Of a stretch of 64,000 nucleotides of DNA, positions 12,401 to 21,639 are shown in pieces. The stretch lies in the NCBI RefSeq assembly GCF_027943255.1, contig NC_072893.1, forward strand, positions 121,643,784-121,707,783. Reading direction: 5' to 3'. Origin of the DNA: Anastrepha obliqua (taxonomy: Eukaryota > Arthropoda > Insecta > Diptera > Tephritidae). The position numbers and the translations under genes are program-made. The stretch's first letter is position 1. Each line of letters begins with the position of its first letter. The notes under the pieces were generated by a model. It did not search any database, was not told the DNA's origin, and saw only the letters and a program-made list of their open reading frames with translations.

Positions 12401-15400
12401 GAATGAAAACGCGGCTCTTTTACTATACCTATGCGTATCTTATCGTTCAGAATGTCAGACGTCACGAGTCTTGCAGTTACGAACTAATTTGGGCGGCTAT
12501 ATGCCGACGCGCGCCCGGAACGGTAAAACGGCTTGGACGGTTATATGCCGACACTCGTCCTCAAAGGGTTAAAAAAGCCAAAAATAGAAATTTAAACAAT
12601 TCGTTTGTTCATTAATAATTTACATACTTTTAATTATTTATATGCGAATTACTACTCACCAATTCTGCTAATGCAGTTGTTCATTTGGTATTTGAAATTT
12701 CTACATTCCTCCTCTTTCTGTGACTTGTTTTCAACAAAAATTTCATGCTCCCTTTTGGCTGATATGCTCATTGCTTTATTTTCGCGACATTTTTTGCGCA
12801 AAGTGCTAAGTTCAGCTTCATTGTGACGGCGTAGCTCTTCAACACCCATTGATCTAATACAATAAGTATTTTATATAATAAACTATTTTAAACCAAAAAT
12901 GTATAAAGCATTTAGCATAATTTCACAGAGAGATCTTCTAAAATTTCTTCTTTCATCAGAGATCTTCTAACATTTTTGCAAAATATACACTGATTTTAGG
13001 AGTGATAGGGGCAAGTTCCCCATGCGGCATCACAATGGGCTATGAGCCTGATGAGTATTTCCCATAGTGGACAAACGCTACAACCTAACCTAACTTAACG
13101 CCATTTTAGAGGTTTGTTTATAATTCTATTTTATTTTTTTTGTCTGGTTGATTTCAGTTGATTACAAGAGGCTGTACATTCCACGGCGCAAATTAAAGGA
13201 GCTACGTTGGAGCAACAGCTCTCGGGATGTAGTTATTGGTACTGATTCAAGTACTGAGCTTGACGTAGTAGCTACGAATAAGTGGTTACATCTTGCGTCC
13301 TTTAAACCTTCTGTAACTGAGGATAATATAATTTCCTATGTTGCTAAAAAGCAAATATTGATACAAATCAGATTCTATGTTTTAGGCTGATAAAAAAGGA
13401 TACTGATATCCAAAGTAAAAAAAAGGGGTTGTCTGTAAAGTCGGTTTACTGACGATAGTTTAACGTGACAACGTCATAAGAAAATACTGATGTAATGGTT
13501 GCAATTTTCAAAACAAAATTTTAATTTTATTTGTTTGATAGATATTTTGTATGGATATAGAGAAGGAGGTAAATGGAATCGCAATGGAATAGGTCAATAG
13601 GTCCCATGGCAGCCGGTACTCCATTCCCATGGCAGCCGGTTCTACGTTACCGGAATGACTCGGGTTATTCCCGACCAAGGGCTGCCGCCCCAGTATACTA
13701 GCCCTGTCTAGTGAACCGTATATCACCCCACCCCTTACGTCACAGGAGCAAATCCTCGCAGCAATCCTGCTCCAAATGCTTCTCCTCAGGGCTGGAATCG
13801 AATCCAACCCTGGGCCAGAAGTATTCTATTGCTGCGTCTGCCACAAACAGCTTCACCCGAACTCCACCTCGGTTAGGTGTAACAAGTGCAACGGGTGAAG
13901 CCGCCTTAAGACCTGTTCAGGCCTTAAGTCACACAGGGAGTGGCCCACACGGTATGTGCCCACGTGTTGCTCCCACTAGCAGGCGTCTGATGCTTCCACG
14001 GCTACTACTCCCCCTGATAGGCCGGCACTACCAACCGCCACCACAACCCTCCACGGTGAGGAGCCTATCGGAGCAACACAACTCCCCCTCAACCCCTCCC
14101 CTTCCTTCCTGCTCCAACCCCAGTGCGGGGACAAACCAGCAGCTCCTGGTCCCCCGCACAGTCTGTTCCGTGTGTCAGACCGTAATACCTCGGAATCTGG
14201 TATCAGTCCAATGCAATTCTTGCAATGGCTGGTGCCATTTTCGGAGATGTTCCGGCCTGCGCACCACCCGTGAGTGGACAACTGCCTACGTTGCCCTCTG
14301 CTGCAGAGCTCTGCACCCACCACCGCCCCCGGAGGCGCGGCCGCCCACCACCATCAGGCCGCAGCAACCACAGTGAATTGCGCAGCAGGTCCAACGTAGA
14401 CAACCCCACGCGTTCCTCACAGAATTACACAGACCTTACCAAGAAGCTTCAAGCTTCTACAATTTAACTGCAACGGACTCACGAGTAAGGTCGACGAGAT
14501 AGTTCACTTTATGAGCCGGCTGCACGCTAGGTCATCTCTGATCACCAGGGATGGCTATAACGTACACAGACACGATCGCGATTCGACATTCAGCACTGTG
14601 AACGACGACGCCGCCATCAGGGTAGTGGGCAATTGCAGCAGCTCGCCTGACATTCACCGAGGACACCTTCGCCGCTCTTCCCATCCCCACTGATGTGCGC
14701 GTAGGCGAACGCGCATTCCGCAAGGTGCTCACAGCTCCTGCGGCTCGCTTCATTCCAGCTGGAAGTTTTAAGGACATTCGTCCCCATTTCACAGCCGAAG
14801 CAGCCAGCTTAACAAACGAGCGTGACCACCTACGCCAGGCCAACATAAGCGGACCAAATGGGTTGAGCACCCGAATACCTGTAACCTCACCTCTGGGGTG
14901 AGTAAGCTCTGGTCCACCGTTAGGTCCCTGTCGAACCCGACGAAGCACAACGACAAGGTGGCTATCACCTTCAACGGTTGCACTTCGTCGGACCCGAAGA
15001 GATGCGCGAGCTATTTTAGCCGGCTTTTCATACTGCATCCTCCGGTCGACAGAACCAAACGTCGTGCTACCAGAAGGCTGCACAAACTGACGAACGACAG
15101 TGCGCCACTTACTTTCTCTCATCATCAAATCGAAATCATCAAAAGCCATTGGCCCTGACGGATTAAACGCACTGATGCTGAAGCATCTGGGACCTCTGGG
15201 AGTAGGATTCCTCACAAGGGTCTTCAATCACATATACTCACTTTGAACGCTGCGCAATATTTTGCTGCAAATCAACTATTAACGATTCCAAGTGCGAAAC
15301 TCTCTTCTTGCAGTTCTCGACATCATATTGCAAACTGTGGCAATTGTTTCTCTTTTCTTTTAATTTCGCATTGATAGATTGACAATTTTGATTTGTTTCC

Positions 15401-18400
15401 TTGTATTCTGCACGGCTCAAATTGATTATTTCCGCGCAACGACTATAAAGGAAGTATAACAAAAAAAATCATATTAAGCCTAAGCATGCAAACTATTTTG
15501 AGGGATTGCAGTCTTACTTTATTTCCGCTTTGTGCTCACTTTCAATTTCATTTTTTCGTTGCGACCGCTCTTCAAGCTTTTCTCGTTCGCACATAGCTTC
15601 TGAAAGGGCTTCTTCTATTTTGCTGATTTCAAGCTCTAACAGACTCACCAATGACCACTCATATTCAGTTTTTTTCTGATTTATTTCATGCTGTAATTAA
15701 TTGGAGTGTAGTGAAGTGATAATGATAACCCTTAAAGATACTTTTGCTTACTTTTAGTTGTGCAAATGATAACATTCTGCGGTGTTCCGTTTCGAGTTCA
15801 ACGATTCTTTGCTGGTCCTGTTCCAATTTCTGTAAAATAGCAAAGGTTCATAAGCTGTATAACTGTAGACTCAGGTTGTTAGCAAACGCTTAGTAGAAGA
15901 AGCAAAGAAAGAGCTCTTGAGCGGTAACCGGTAAGGATTTACGAATAATTGGATTGGGGTTTTAAAATGTTTAAGACGCTGACATAACAGCGTTCTTGAC
16001 CCTTGATCGGGTAAAGCACGAGTAATTTCGGTACGCCAAATCGACTGTTGTGGTTCAAATCCACCGCTGAACCAGGAGAGTTCAGATGCCTCATAATATA
16101 TGTATATATATAATTGGCGCTACAGCCTTGTTTTTGGGGTTTTTGGTTTTAAGCCGACTTCGAACGGCAGATATTTTGTATGAGGAGTTTTTTTCATGGA
16201 AGAAATACACTCGGAGGTTTGCCATTGCCTGCCGAGGGGCGACCGCTATCAGAAAAAAACGTTTTCTTCATTTTGGTGTTTTCTCCGAGATTCACGCACC
16301 AACCCATTCGGCTACGCCGGCCTTCTTCACGTCGCGAAAATGCTAAAATGATTTCACTTCATCGTCTTGCTCGTTCGCATAATAGTCGGCTCTACGCTAC
16401 GCGTAGAACCTGGATTTATATACGGTCACCGACTGTCACTCCAACAGCACTCTCCAAACATTTATGGAGAATATTTATGCTGTTACAACAACCGTCGTAG
16501 ATATACTACCGGCTAGTAGGAGTCAGAGGAGTAGGAGAAGGTTCTCAATAAGAACAAAAGTTCCTGTGTATAGGAATATTAGCTCGACTCTCAAATAATA
16601 ACACACTAGTAGGTCGCCAGCTAATGCTGGTTCTTTGATGAAGGCTTGATCTTCTTGAAATGCTCCCCTAGTTCTTTCTGAATTATGCGCAGTGATTTTA
16701 ATACCTGACTTATTAGATCCCCTACAATTCTTGTGCCTTCTTTTTCTATTTCGTCCATTATCTCATTTCCCTATACGCCTTTATGCCCTGGAACCCAATA
16801 GACACAAAGCCTGCGATTATGGGCAATCTTCTTAATTGCTTCCTTGCATTCATGCACATGTTGAGATTATAGACAGTATGATTTGATCGCTTTTATAGCC
16901 GTTTGGCTATCCACGTAAAAGTTTATTGCGCAGTTAATTATCGTTTCTGTACATAGAAGCTCTGCTGCTTTCTTTACAGCAAAAACCTCAGCTTGATACA
17001 CAGTGCAATAGTTAGCGAGCTCAAATGACTTCTTGATGCTTAATTCTGCGCAATATATGAAAGCACCAACCTCCTTCTCCCTCGATAAATACACTGATGG
17101 TGCTACTTCTCGGAACTTAGCCTTTGTGCCAGCCACCGTCTTCGTTAAAGGTCTTTAGCGGTTTTTCCAAAACTCATAAGTGAATTGACCGTGACATTCC
17201 CAATAATAGACCTGTGCGCGAAGGTTCTAGAGGTAAGCTTACCGATTGGTTGTATCCCCACAGCTGAGTTTGCAGTGACTTCAGCAGCTTGCTCAAAAAA
17301 ATTTATCGGCAATGTCTTATCCTGTTACCACAACAACAACCTATACCCTTCAGTGATACAAAGCAAGTTATGCCCTATTTATCCTTTCGCATTTAATCCA
17401 CTAATTTTTAAACACCGGAACTCACCTTTTCTATATGTTTTAAGCGCTGTTGGTGATCCTGATATTCATAGTGGCATTTGATCAGCTGATTGTGAATTAA
17501 GTCGAGTTGTGTGGCTTTCAGAAAAAGCTGATAATTTTTCTTTGGTTCCATGCTGGATATTAGTGTTGAAAAATTAGTATACCAAATAATATGAAGAACT
17601 TTTAATTTGAATTAATTTTTAATAATTTAACTTACTCCTTTAGAAATTCTCGCGCACTATCTTGGTTCATAACGAATGCAGGATTATCTACTTGTATATT
17701 GTGTATTTCCATGATCCGCTTCAACTCGTCAAATTTCTCCGATATAATGCGTCCACTCGCATTCTTAATTTTGTAATTACTAGCTGTTTGTGTAATGCTG
17801 CGCACAATTGTTATCTGATCGCCGTATACTTCGGGCCTAAACGCCTCAGGACCCTCATTGGAGATTGTGATTTCGACACGCCCGCTGTTTTGACCATTTC
17901 TAATTAAACCTGCATATTAGTAATAGATGTTGAATCATTCAAATAGATTTCGTGAAATTTCTATATAAAAATTCCCACCAATCATCAAGTGTTTGCAGTG
18001 GCGTTTCCACATAAGACCGTTGTTTTGCTTATCTACTTGTAAAAACTTACTGTGCAATGACGTTGAACGATTAGTAGTACGTGCACGTCCACCCAACCCT
18101 ACTACCAATGCCGCGAGTATAGCACTTTTGCCACAACCATTACGTCCTACCATAAAATTGACGCGCGGATGCAATTCGATGCAGTAATGTGCATGACACA
18201 TAAAATTTACCAATACCACTTTGTTTATTTTTCCACAGCGATAAGCGTCTAGAGCTAGTTGAGTATTTGACTATAAATTTAAAAAAGATTTGAATTGTAT
18301 GGCGCAGTAGACGTTATTGCGTTTAACACTTTCATTTCACGTATCTCAACTTACCAACTGCAATTCAGTGCGCCTAGGTCTCTTTGCTAGACTGCAAGTT

Positions 18401-18573
18401 GGTGCGTCATCTTGCGACTCCGCGTTCTTTTCCTGGTGCTCCACAGGAAGCTCGGCCCTTCGCCGTTGTCGCGCACTCCCGGGAATCCCCTGCGTAGCAA
18501 TGGTAGTATTGGTGCATATAGTGGAAGAATCGCTATCTTTGGTGCGACGTTTGCGACAGAGACTTAAACTCAT
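497..18573 (-). CDS. SMC6: SMC6, structural maintenance of chromosomes protein 6 (17 exons)
   Basis: SMC6 is the ATPase partner of SMC5 in the nuclear SMC5/6 complex, which acts in recombination repair and replication-fork stability. Exons in coding order: 18573-18355, 18270-18051, 17909-17636, 17552-17426, 15829-15752, 15690-15518, 15442-15242, 12853-12660, 8806-8478, 8411-8095, 8015-7799, 7727-7557, 1672-1568, 1467-1132, 1066-839, 740-610, 530-497. All junctions are GT-AG and in phase; the sum is 3354 nt (1117 aa). Walker A GRNGCGKS lies near residues 115-122, the signature LSGGERS near 1029-1035 and Walker [10 protein letters not shown] near 1052-1060. The middle exons encode coiled coil around a hinge, roughly residues 500-710. 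Length fits the family (about 1100 aa). The start is the first ATG of an Arg-rich leader. Introns 4, 7, 8 and 12 are enlarged by transposons. The last exon (10 codons plus stop TGA at 497-499) is the least certain. An AATAAA on the minus strand near 463-468 could serve polyadenylation. Confidence 0.93.
1770..2060 (-). repeat. tRNA-derived SINE, family A, in SMC6 intron
   Basis: A degraded copy of the SINE best seen at 20985-21300. It is inverted, so the 3' body is on the left (GGCGCGTACAC, CTCCTCCTATTTGTGG) and the tRNA-like head is on the right (GAATGGTAGCCACGCATC, CATTCGGCTACGGC). It is inserted in the intron between SMC6 exons 12 and 13. Confidence 0.8.
2205..2920 (-). mobile_element. LINE 3' fragment with RNase H-type end
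   Basis: Minus-strand frame 2500-2255 carries the Cys/His segment [20 protein letters not shown] typical of the C terminus of R1/Jockey-type retrotransposon polyproteins. Around 2830-2760 a frame reading [18 protein letters not shown] is the end of an RNase H domain. The 3' side ends in an AACCTA-rich tail near 2193-2222. The same 3' end occurs at 13010-13095. Broken by stops. Confidence 0.7.
3139..3540 (-). mobile_element. Second mariner N-terminal relic
   Basis: Minus-strand frame 3414-3139 repeats the head seen at 60-450, with slightly more conserved residues ([15 protein letters not shown], then [10 protein letters not shown]). No catalytic region follows. It lies in the large intron between SMC6 exons 12 and 13. 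Confidence 0.75.
3541..3890. other. No gene seen; retrotransposon tail remnant
   Basis: No coding frame is supported. Around 3720-3740 is GCTACAACAACAACA, the same ACAA tail that ends the stem-loop repeats elsewhere in the window. A GGTT-rich simple stretch lies at about 3760-3795. Confidence 0.5.
3890..4690 (-). mobile_element. LINE relic, RNase H domain and zinc-knuckle end
   Basis: Minus-strand frame 4470-4246 contains [20 protein letters not shown], the conserved end of a retrotransposon RNase H domain (xVPGHxxIxGNExADxLA). Downstream on the same strand a cysteine-rich segment (about 4085-4000, [12 protein letters not shown]) follows, as in R1/LOA-type elements. Frames are interrupted. 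Confidence 0.7.
5140..5570. repeat. Tandem repeat of about 120-130 bp inside the Helitron
   Basis: About three and a half imperfect copies of a unit containing CAATATGGGTATCAAATG, GAGTATTTTTCAT, GGGTCTCGAGATA and AAAACGTGGACCC. Array expansion inside non-autonomous Helitrons is common. Confidence 0.8.
5620..6340. mobile_element. TTAA-flanked MITE (piggyBac-type), nested in Helitron
   Basis: A 721-bp element flanked by TTAA (5616-5619 and 6341-6344). The terminal inverted repeat is GGGGGGACCCTCATTTA on the left with its exact complement on the right. Joining the two flanks restores the repeat unit of the host Helitron. It has no transposase. It contains the motif AAACTTTAAACGCGTTTTTC near 5794. 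Confidence 0.85.
6966..7440 (-). mobile_element. DD41D-type mariner relic, C-terminal part
   Basis: Minus-strand frame 7177-6992 ([19 protein letters not shown] ... [12 protein letters not shown]) is the C terminus of a DD41D/Tc1-mariner-like transposase, followed by broken frames of the same protein toward 7400. The right edge ACCTGTTATTGGAAAACCCT (7411-7430) recurs at about 63634 next to a related transposase, so it is a terminal repeat of the family. Confidence 0.65.
9194..9806 (+). mobile_element. Internally deleted DD41D mariner-like element
   Basis: The frame 9402-9701 keeps the end of the catalytic domain ([18 protein letters not shown], holding the last Asp) and the C terminus. The N-terminal frame near 9300-9380 has been joined to it by a large deletion. 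The left end GGGTGATCAATAAGAGG pairs with the right end ending GATTGATCATC. Nested in the 8902-12568 composite. Confidence 0.7.
10080..12290 (+). mobile_element. Helitron Rep/helicase relic (PIF1-type helicase domain)
   Basis: The frame 10537-11523 shows Walker [21 protein letters not shown] (motif II) and [10 protein letters not shown], the signature of the PIF1-like helicase C-terminal half of a Helitron protein. Broken frames continue: 11742-11927 ([14 protein letters not shown]) and 11934-12224 ([14 protein letters not shown], the final helicase motif). Stops and frameshifts at about 11521, 11665 and 11925 inactivate it. The replication-initiator half is not seen. The right edge near 12262-12295 (GCGAAGCGGGCGAGGGTACG) resembles a Helitron 3' terminus. 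Confidence 0.85.
13010..13095 (+). mobile_element. LINE 3' end with AACCTA tail
   Basis: The string GGCATCACAATGGGCTATGA followed by CCATAGTGG and a tail ACCTAACCTAAC is the same 3' end as the inverted LINE fragment at 2205-2500. Only the terminus remains here. Confidence 0.65.
13600..15230 (+). mobile_element. Jockey-like LINE relic: 5' end, zinc knuckles, endonuclease pieces, RT start
   Basis: A decayed retrotransposon copy. The 5' region (13625-13690) forms nested stems. A frame near 13740-13880 reads [16 protein letters not shown], the 2A-like GIESNPGP and a C-x2-C zinc knuckle. A second knuckle ([20 protein letters not shown]) lies near 14160-14230. [20 protein letters not shown] (about 14454-14513) starts the endonuclease, most of which is deleted. 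Further pieces ([31 protein letters not shown]; an IGPDGL box at about 15150) lead into the reverse transcriptase, where the copy ends abruptly. Multiple frameshifts. It ends about 6 nt from the SMC6 exon 7 splice donor. Confidence 0.8.
13794..13817 (+). other. 2A-like motif GIESNPGP in LINE ORF
   Basis: The in-frame octapeptide GIESNPGP follows a hydrophobic run ([13 protein letters not shown]). The 2A consensus is D-V/I-E-x-N-P-G-P; here the first residue is Gly. 2A-like sequences are known at the N termini of several non-LTR retrotransposons. Activity is not shown. Confidence 0.6.
15840..16085. other. No gene seen; decayed repeat in intron
   Basis: Part of the SMC6 intron between exons 4 and 5. 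Fragments such as CCCTTGATCGGGTAAAGCACG recall the LINE 5' region at 13660-13690, but no structure is certain. Confidence 0.35.
16108..16330 (-). repeat. SINE family A copy with internal deletion
   Basis: Inverted copy: the tail side AATTGGCGC is on the left, then AACGGCAGATATTTTG, GGAGGTTTGCCATTGCCTGC and the tRNA-like head remnant CACGCACCAACCCATTCGGC on the right. Several segments are missing. Confidence 0.75.
16384..16500 (+). repeat. Stem-loop repeat (family B), variant arms
   Basis: First structure: AGTCGG (16384-16389) pairs with CCGACT (16429-16434). Second: AACAGC (16443-16448) pairs with GCTGTT (16479-16484), enclosing TCTCC/GGAGA. An ACAACA tail follows. The arms differ from other copies yet still pair. 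Confidence 0.7.
16560..17140 (-). mobile_element. LINE relic, RNase H domain
   Basis: Minus-strand frame 17136-16867 shows the RNase H core of R1-type retrotransposons: [16 protein letters not shown] and [13 protein letters not shown] (active-site Glu and Asp contexts). The rest toward 16560 is broken. It lies in the intron between SMC6 exons 4 and 5. Confidence 0.7.
17141..17425. other. No gene seen
   Basis: Intronic DNA between the LINE RNase H relic and SMC6 exon 4. A short CACAACAACAACC tail at about 17327-17342 indicates another retrotransposon end. Confidence 0.4.
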
Positions 18574-19000
18574 TTTTGTTTAGGCGTTTTTGTTCTATTC
18601 CTTGCGATTGTAATGAGTTATTTATTTACTAGAGTACACAAAAATGTCTAGGCAATGTAATTTCGCAAAACACTTTCATTTGGCGCAAACAGAATTACAA
18701 AGAAAGATGCGAAACTATTATTTTGAGTGAGAGCGCGCCCAGAGCCCGTTTCAAGACTTGGCAGCATTCACACTTCATGGGATGATGAACAGCTGATAGG
18801 CGAAATTGAGGGCTGCCTGGCAAAATGCACCGAAAAATACGTTTTTGCGTAATGGAAAAATGCAGCGTTTGAAATATTTATAACTATTTGTTTTAAAATC
18901 AATTCAATAGAAACGTAATAATTTGAATTAAAATGAGTTTTAGAAATTTCCAAAGCCTCTTATATTCTTTTCGGTTTCTCCTTCTAATTCGTCTTTTTTT
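18574..19000. promoter_or_regulatory. SMC6: Probable SMC6 5' flank
   Basis: The 430 bp upstream of the SMC6 start codon contain no repeat that I recognise, and the promoter should lie here. No clear TATA box or other core element can be assigned by eye. Confidence 0.4.
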
Positions 19001-19480
19001 TTCATTTCATTCCATTTATTGCCCAAAATCATTTTAACATAGCAGTTTACAAAGTTATGATAAAATTTGATTATTTAGCATTATCCTAACATTCATTTGT
19101 ATTTATCTAGGAGTTTAAAACTTATTTTTCTTTTGATTATACAATAGGTTATCATTATTATTTGGAATGTCTTTGGCATAATTTTAAAACTTATTTATAT
19201 TCTCCCAAAAAGGGCTTAAAAAGGAGATAACGTATATTAGACTTCTATAATTTATTTGGCTATAAATTGATCAATGTTATAAACTAAATTTTCATCGTTG
19301 AAGTTGTAAGTATTGTATGGCCTATGATAATATATTGCTTTACTATTTTTATGTAACATATTATTATTTTTTAGTATTTTTAAATATATTGGTGATAAAT
19401 GTTTTTCTGTTAGAGGTAATGATATTTCCCTTGCCTTTGACAGATATTTGTTTATCAGTTCATTTTCTATGAATGTCAGT
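19000..19480 (-). mobile_element. LINE 3' end (GCAATAAATGAAATG type)
   Basis: The minus strand ends with AATGATTTTGGGCAATAAAT and GAAATGAAA, which also occurs in plus orientation at 28374-28405. This is the 3' terminus of a Jockey/I-like element with an AATAAA signal. The AT-rich DNA to about 19480 is presumably its 3' UTR. Confidence 0.55.
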
Positions 19481-19483
19481 TTA

Positions 19484-20160
19484 TTAACAAATCTTACTGA
19501 CTGTTGCGGGGAGAATCCTGTATGCGGCTACAAATCTGTTGCGGGAAGAACCAATAATGCGGGAAAAATCTTGTATGCGGCTATAAATTCGTTTGCAGGG
19601 AGAATCCTTAATTCTTAATGTTGCGATAGGACCAAGTTGATTGAAGCGATGAAATATCCGGCTCGAAGGACCAAAAATGATGAACACAAATTCCTGTTGG
19701 TTATTGTAGCGATGATATTGCGGCAAAAATTCCCAATTTAAAATATGTTGCTTCTGATTCAAAATTACAATTTTTTCTCTCTTTATTTTACAAAATGTTC
19801 CGTATTTATACACATTTCTTTACAAACAAAACCTACTTAATTCACAGAAAATTATAACAAATAACAAAAGTTGAAAAACATTAAAGTATTTTAACTAATA
19901 TTAAATTGAACTCAACACTGACTATACTTCACAGGATCATTTCTGTAGTCAGTCTTCATTTACTTTCAATGCAAAGTGAAAAATTTCTAATTCGTCTTGT
20001 GTACATATTTGAATACATTTTATATGCATGTAATTTTATTGAAAACTGTGTGTTGGTTTGTGTGTGCAAATTTGTATATACAAGTAGGCAAATATTTTAC
20101 GGTTGAAAAGCGTAGGTTAGGGAATTGAATTTGAGTTTGAGATATGTTACAAACATACTT
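19484..20160. other. No gene seen; short tandem similarity
   Basis: 19500-19610 contains related units of about 50 bp (GGGGAGAATCCTGTATGCGG, GGGAAAAATCTTGTATGCGG). The rest is AT-rich intergenic DNA without a supported frame. Confidence 0.4.
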
Positions 20161-20164
20161 TAGT

Positions 20165-20345
20165 GAACGGGCGCCCAACGTAGCCGAAGCTTGGTGCGTG
20201 ACTACCATTCGGAATTCGGAGAATGTAGGTTCGAATCTCCGTGAAACACCAAAATGAAGAAAAAGTTTTTCTAATAGCTAAACACCCAAAAAGGGTGCAT
20301 ATACATATATTATATATATATACATATATATATACATATATACAT
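20165..20345 (+). repeat. SINE family A, body deleted, head plus terminal hairpin retained
   Basis: The tRNA-like head (GTAGCCGAAGCTTGGTGCGT, B box GGTTCGAATCTCC) is followed after about 50 bp directly by the terminal hairpin ACACCC-AAAAA-GGGTGC and a TA-rich microsatellite. The roughly 170-bp body present in other copies is missing. Confidence 0.8.
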
Positions 20346-20980
20346 ATATATATTTTTTTTAACTATTTTTAAATAATAAAAAATTAAAGGTTATCTGCTT
20401 TAACTCATTCTGTTCATTGTTTCACCAATTTATTTTTAAACTACATGAATTGTGCACTAGTCACAAAAAACACAGCTAAGGTTGTGACTGACAAAATGGA
20501 ACCAATAATAATATATATCGATTAATAAGGCACTACTTGTTATTTTATACTACGTTTACATACATTAAACTAAGTTAATTTTTGATTTACATTATCGAAA
20601 ATTAAAAGTACTTACACAAAGTGGCTTAAATAAACTGCGGTTTCGATTGCTTTTATTTTCATGAGTTATAATACGTTCACATATGCATAAATCACCTATA
20701 ATCCACCAAATTAATCTACCCGTTCACATATGGCAGATTACCTGCAAAATTGACAATCAGCTCTCAATACTGCTTTGAGAGGTTTTTCTTCATAGAAATT
20801 ATTTTGATGGAATATTTAGATGTTTCTGGTTTCTTTATTTATTACTTACGATATGAAGAAAATACAAGGAGAAGGAATAACTAATTTAATTGCGCAATTG
20901 GCTGCTAATAATAAACAGTTGGAGGAAATCCGTATTCGACGTTTAGTGAGGTTGCAAAAAATTATGGCGGCAATACGCAT
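20346..20980. other. No gene seen
   Basis: AT-rich intergenic DNA. The frame at 20820-21002 runs into the adjacent SINE head and is not a gene. Confidence 0.4.
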
Positions 20981-20984
20981 CGCG

Positions 20985-21300
20985 GCCGCCGTAGCCGAAT
21001 AGGTTGGTGCGTGACTACCATTCGGAATTCACAGAGAGAACGTCGGTTCGAATCTCGGTGAAAACATCAAAATTAAGAAAAACATTTTTCTAATAGCGGT
21101 CGCCCCTTGGCAGGCAATGGCAAACCTCCGAGTGTATTTCTGCCATGAAAAAGCTCCTCACAAAAATATCTGCCGTTCGGAGTCGGCTTGAAACTGTAGG
21201 TCCCTCCATTTGTGGAACAACATCAAGGCTCATACCACAAATAGGAGGAGGAGCTCGGCCAAACACCCAAAAAGGGTGTACGCGCCAATTATATATATAT
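20985..21300 (+). repeat. tRNA-derived SINE family A, reference full-length copy
   Basis: The head has an RNA polymerase III A box (TAGCCGAATAGG, 20992-21003) and B box (GGTTCGAATCT, 21045-21055) spaced as in a tRNA. The body includes CTTGGCAGGCAATGGCAAAC, CTGCCATGAAAAAGCTCCTC and CCATTTGTGGAACAACATC. The 3' end is a perfect hairpin ACACCC(21263-68)-AAAAA-GGGTGT(21274-79), then GCGCCAATT and a TA microsatellite. Other copies are at 1770, 16108, 20165, 28615, 32615, 37545, 37688 and 46895. Confidence 0.88.
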
Positions 21301-21639
21301 AATATATAAATATATATATAATATATAAATATATATATAATACGTATCTGAAATTCTATATTACATTTTATAATAAGTAATAAGAGGACAAAACGTTTAT
21401 GGACACACGCTTTTTTCTGTGGAATGAATCCATAATTAATAATATTTAACAAACATTTTATTGGAATTATGTCTATTAACCTTTTTTCTTTGCCAGCATC
21501 CATTTCAATTAGTTTTTATTTTGATATTTAGCCTTACATTCGTAATAATCATTATCGCTTTTTAATCACGGATTTTGAGTTAAGCGCGAAAAAGTAGAGC
21601 ATTATTGAACTGTAAGGCAAAACAATTAAGGCAAGCAAT

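Larger units (their letters stand above)
8902..12568. mobile_element. TTAA-flanked composite element (piggyBac-type ends)
   Basis: The ends are CCCTTTGGGGACG on the left and CGTCCTCAAAGGG on the right (one mismatch as inverted repeats), flanked by TTAA at 8898-8901 and 12569-12572. No piggyBac transposase is inside. Instead it holds a DD41D relic (9194-9806) and a Helitron helicase relic (about 10080-12290), so it is a small non-autonomous element that grew by nested insertions. It sits in the intron between SMC6 exons 8 and 9. Confidence 0.75.

Noticed and set aside
14532..15227. Open frame of 231 codons on the minus strand
   Set aside because: It is antisense to LINE endonuclease and RT remnants, and its Arg-rich composition fits a GC-rich shadow.
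20985..21060. A tRNA gene
   Set aside because: A and B boxes are present, but the same head occurs in many copies, each followed by the same SINE body.
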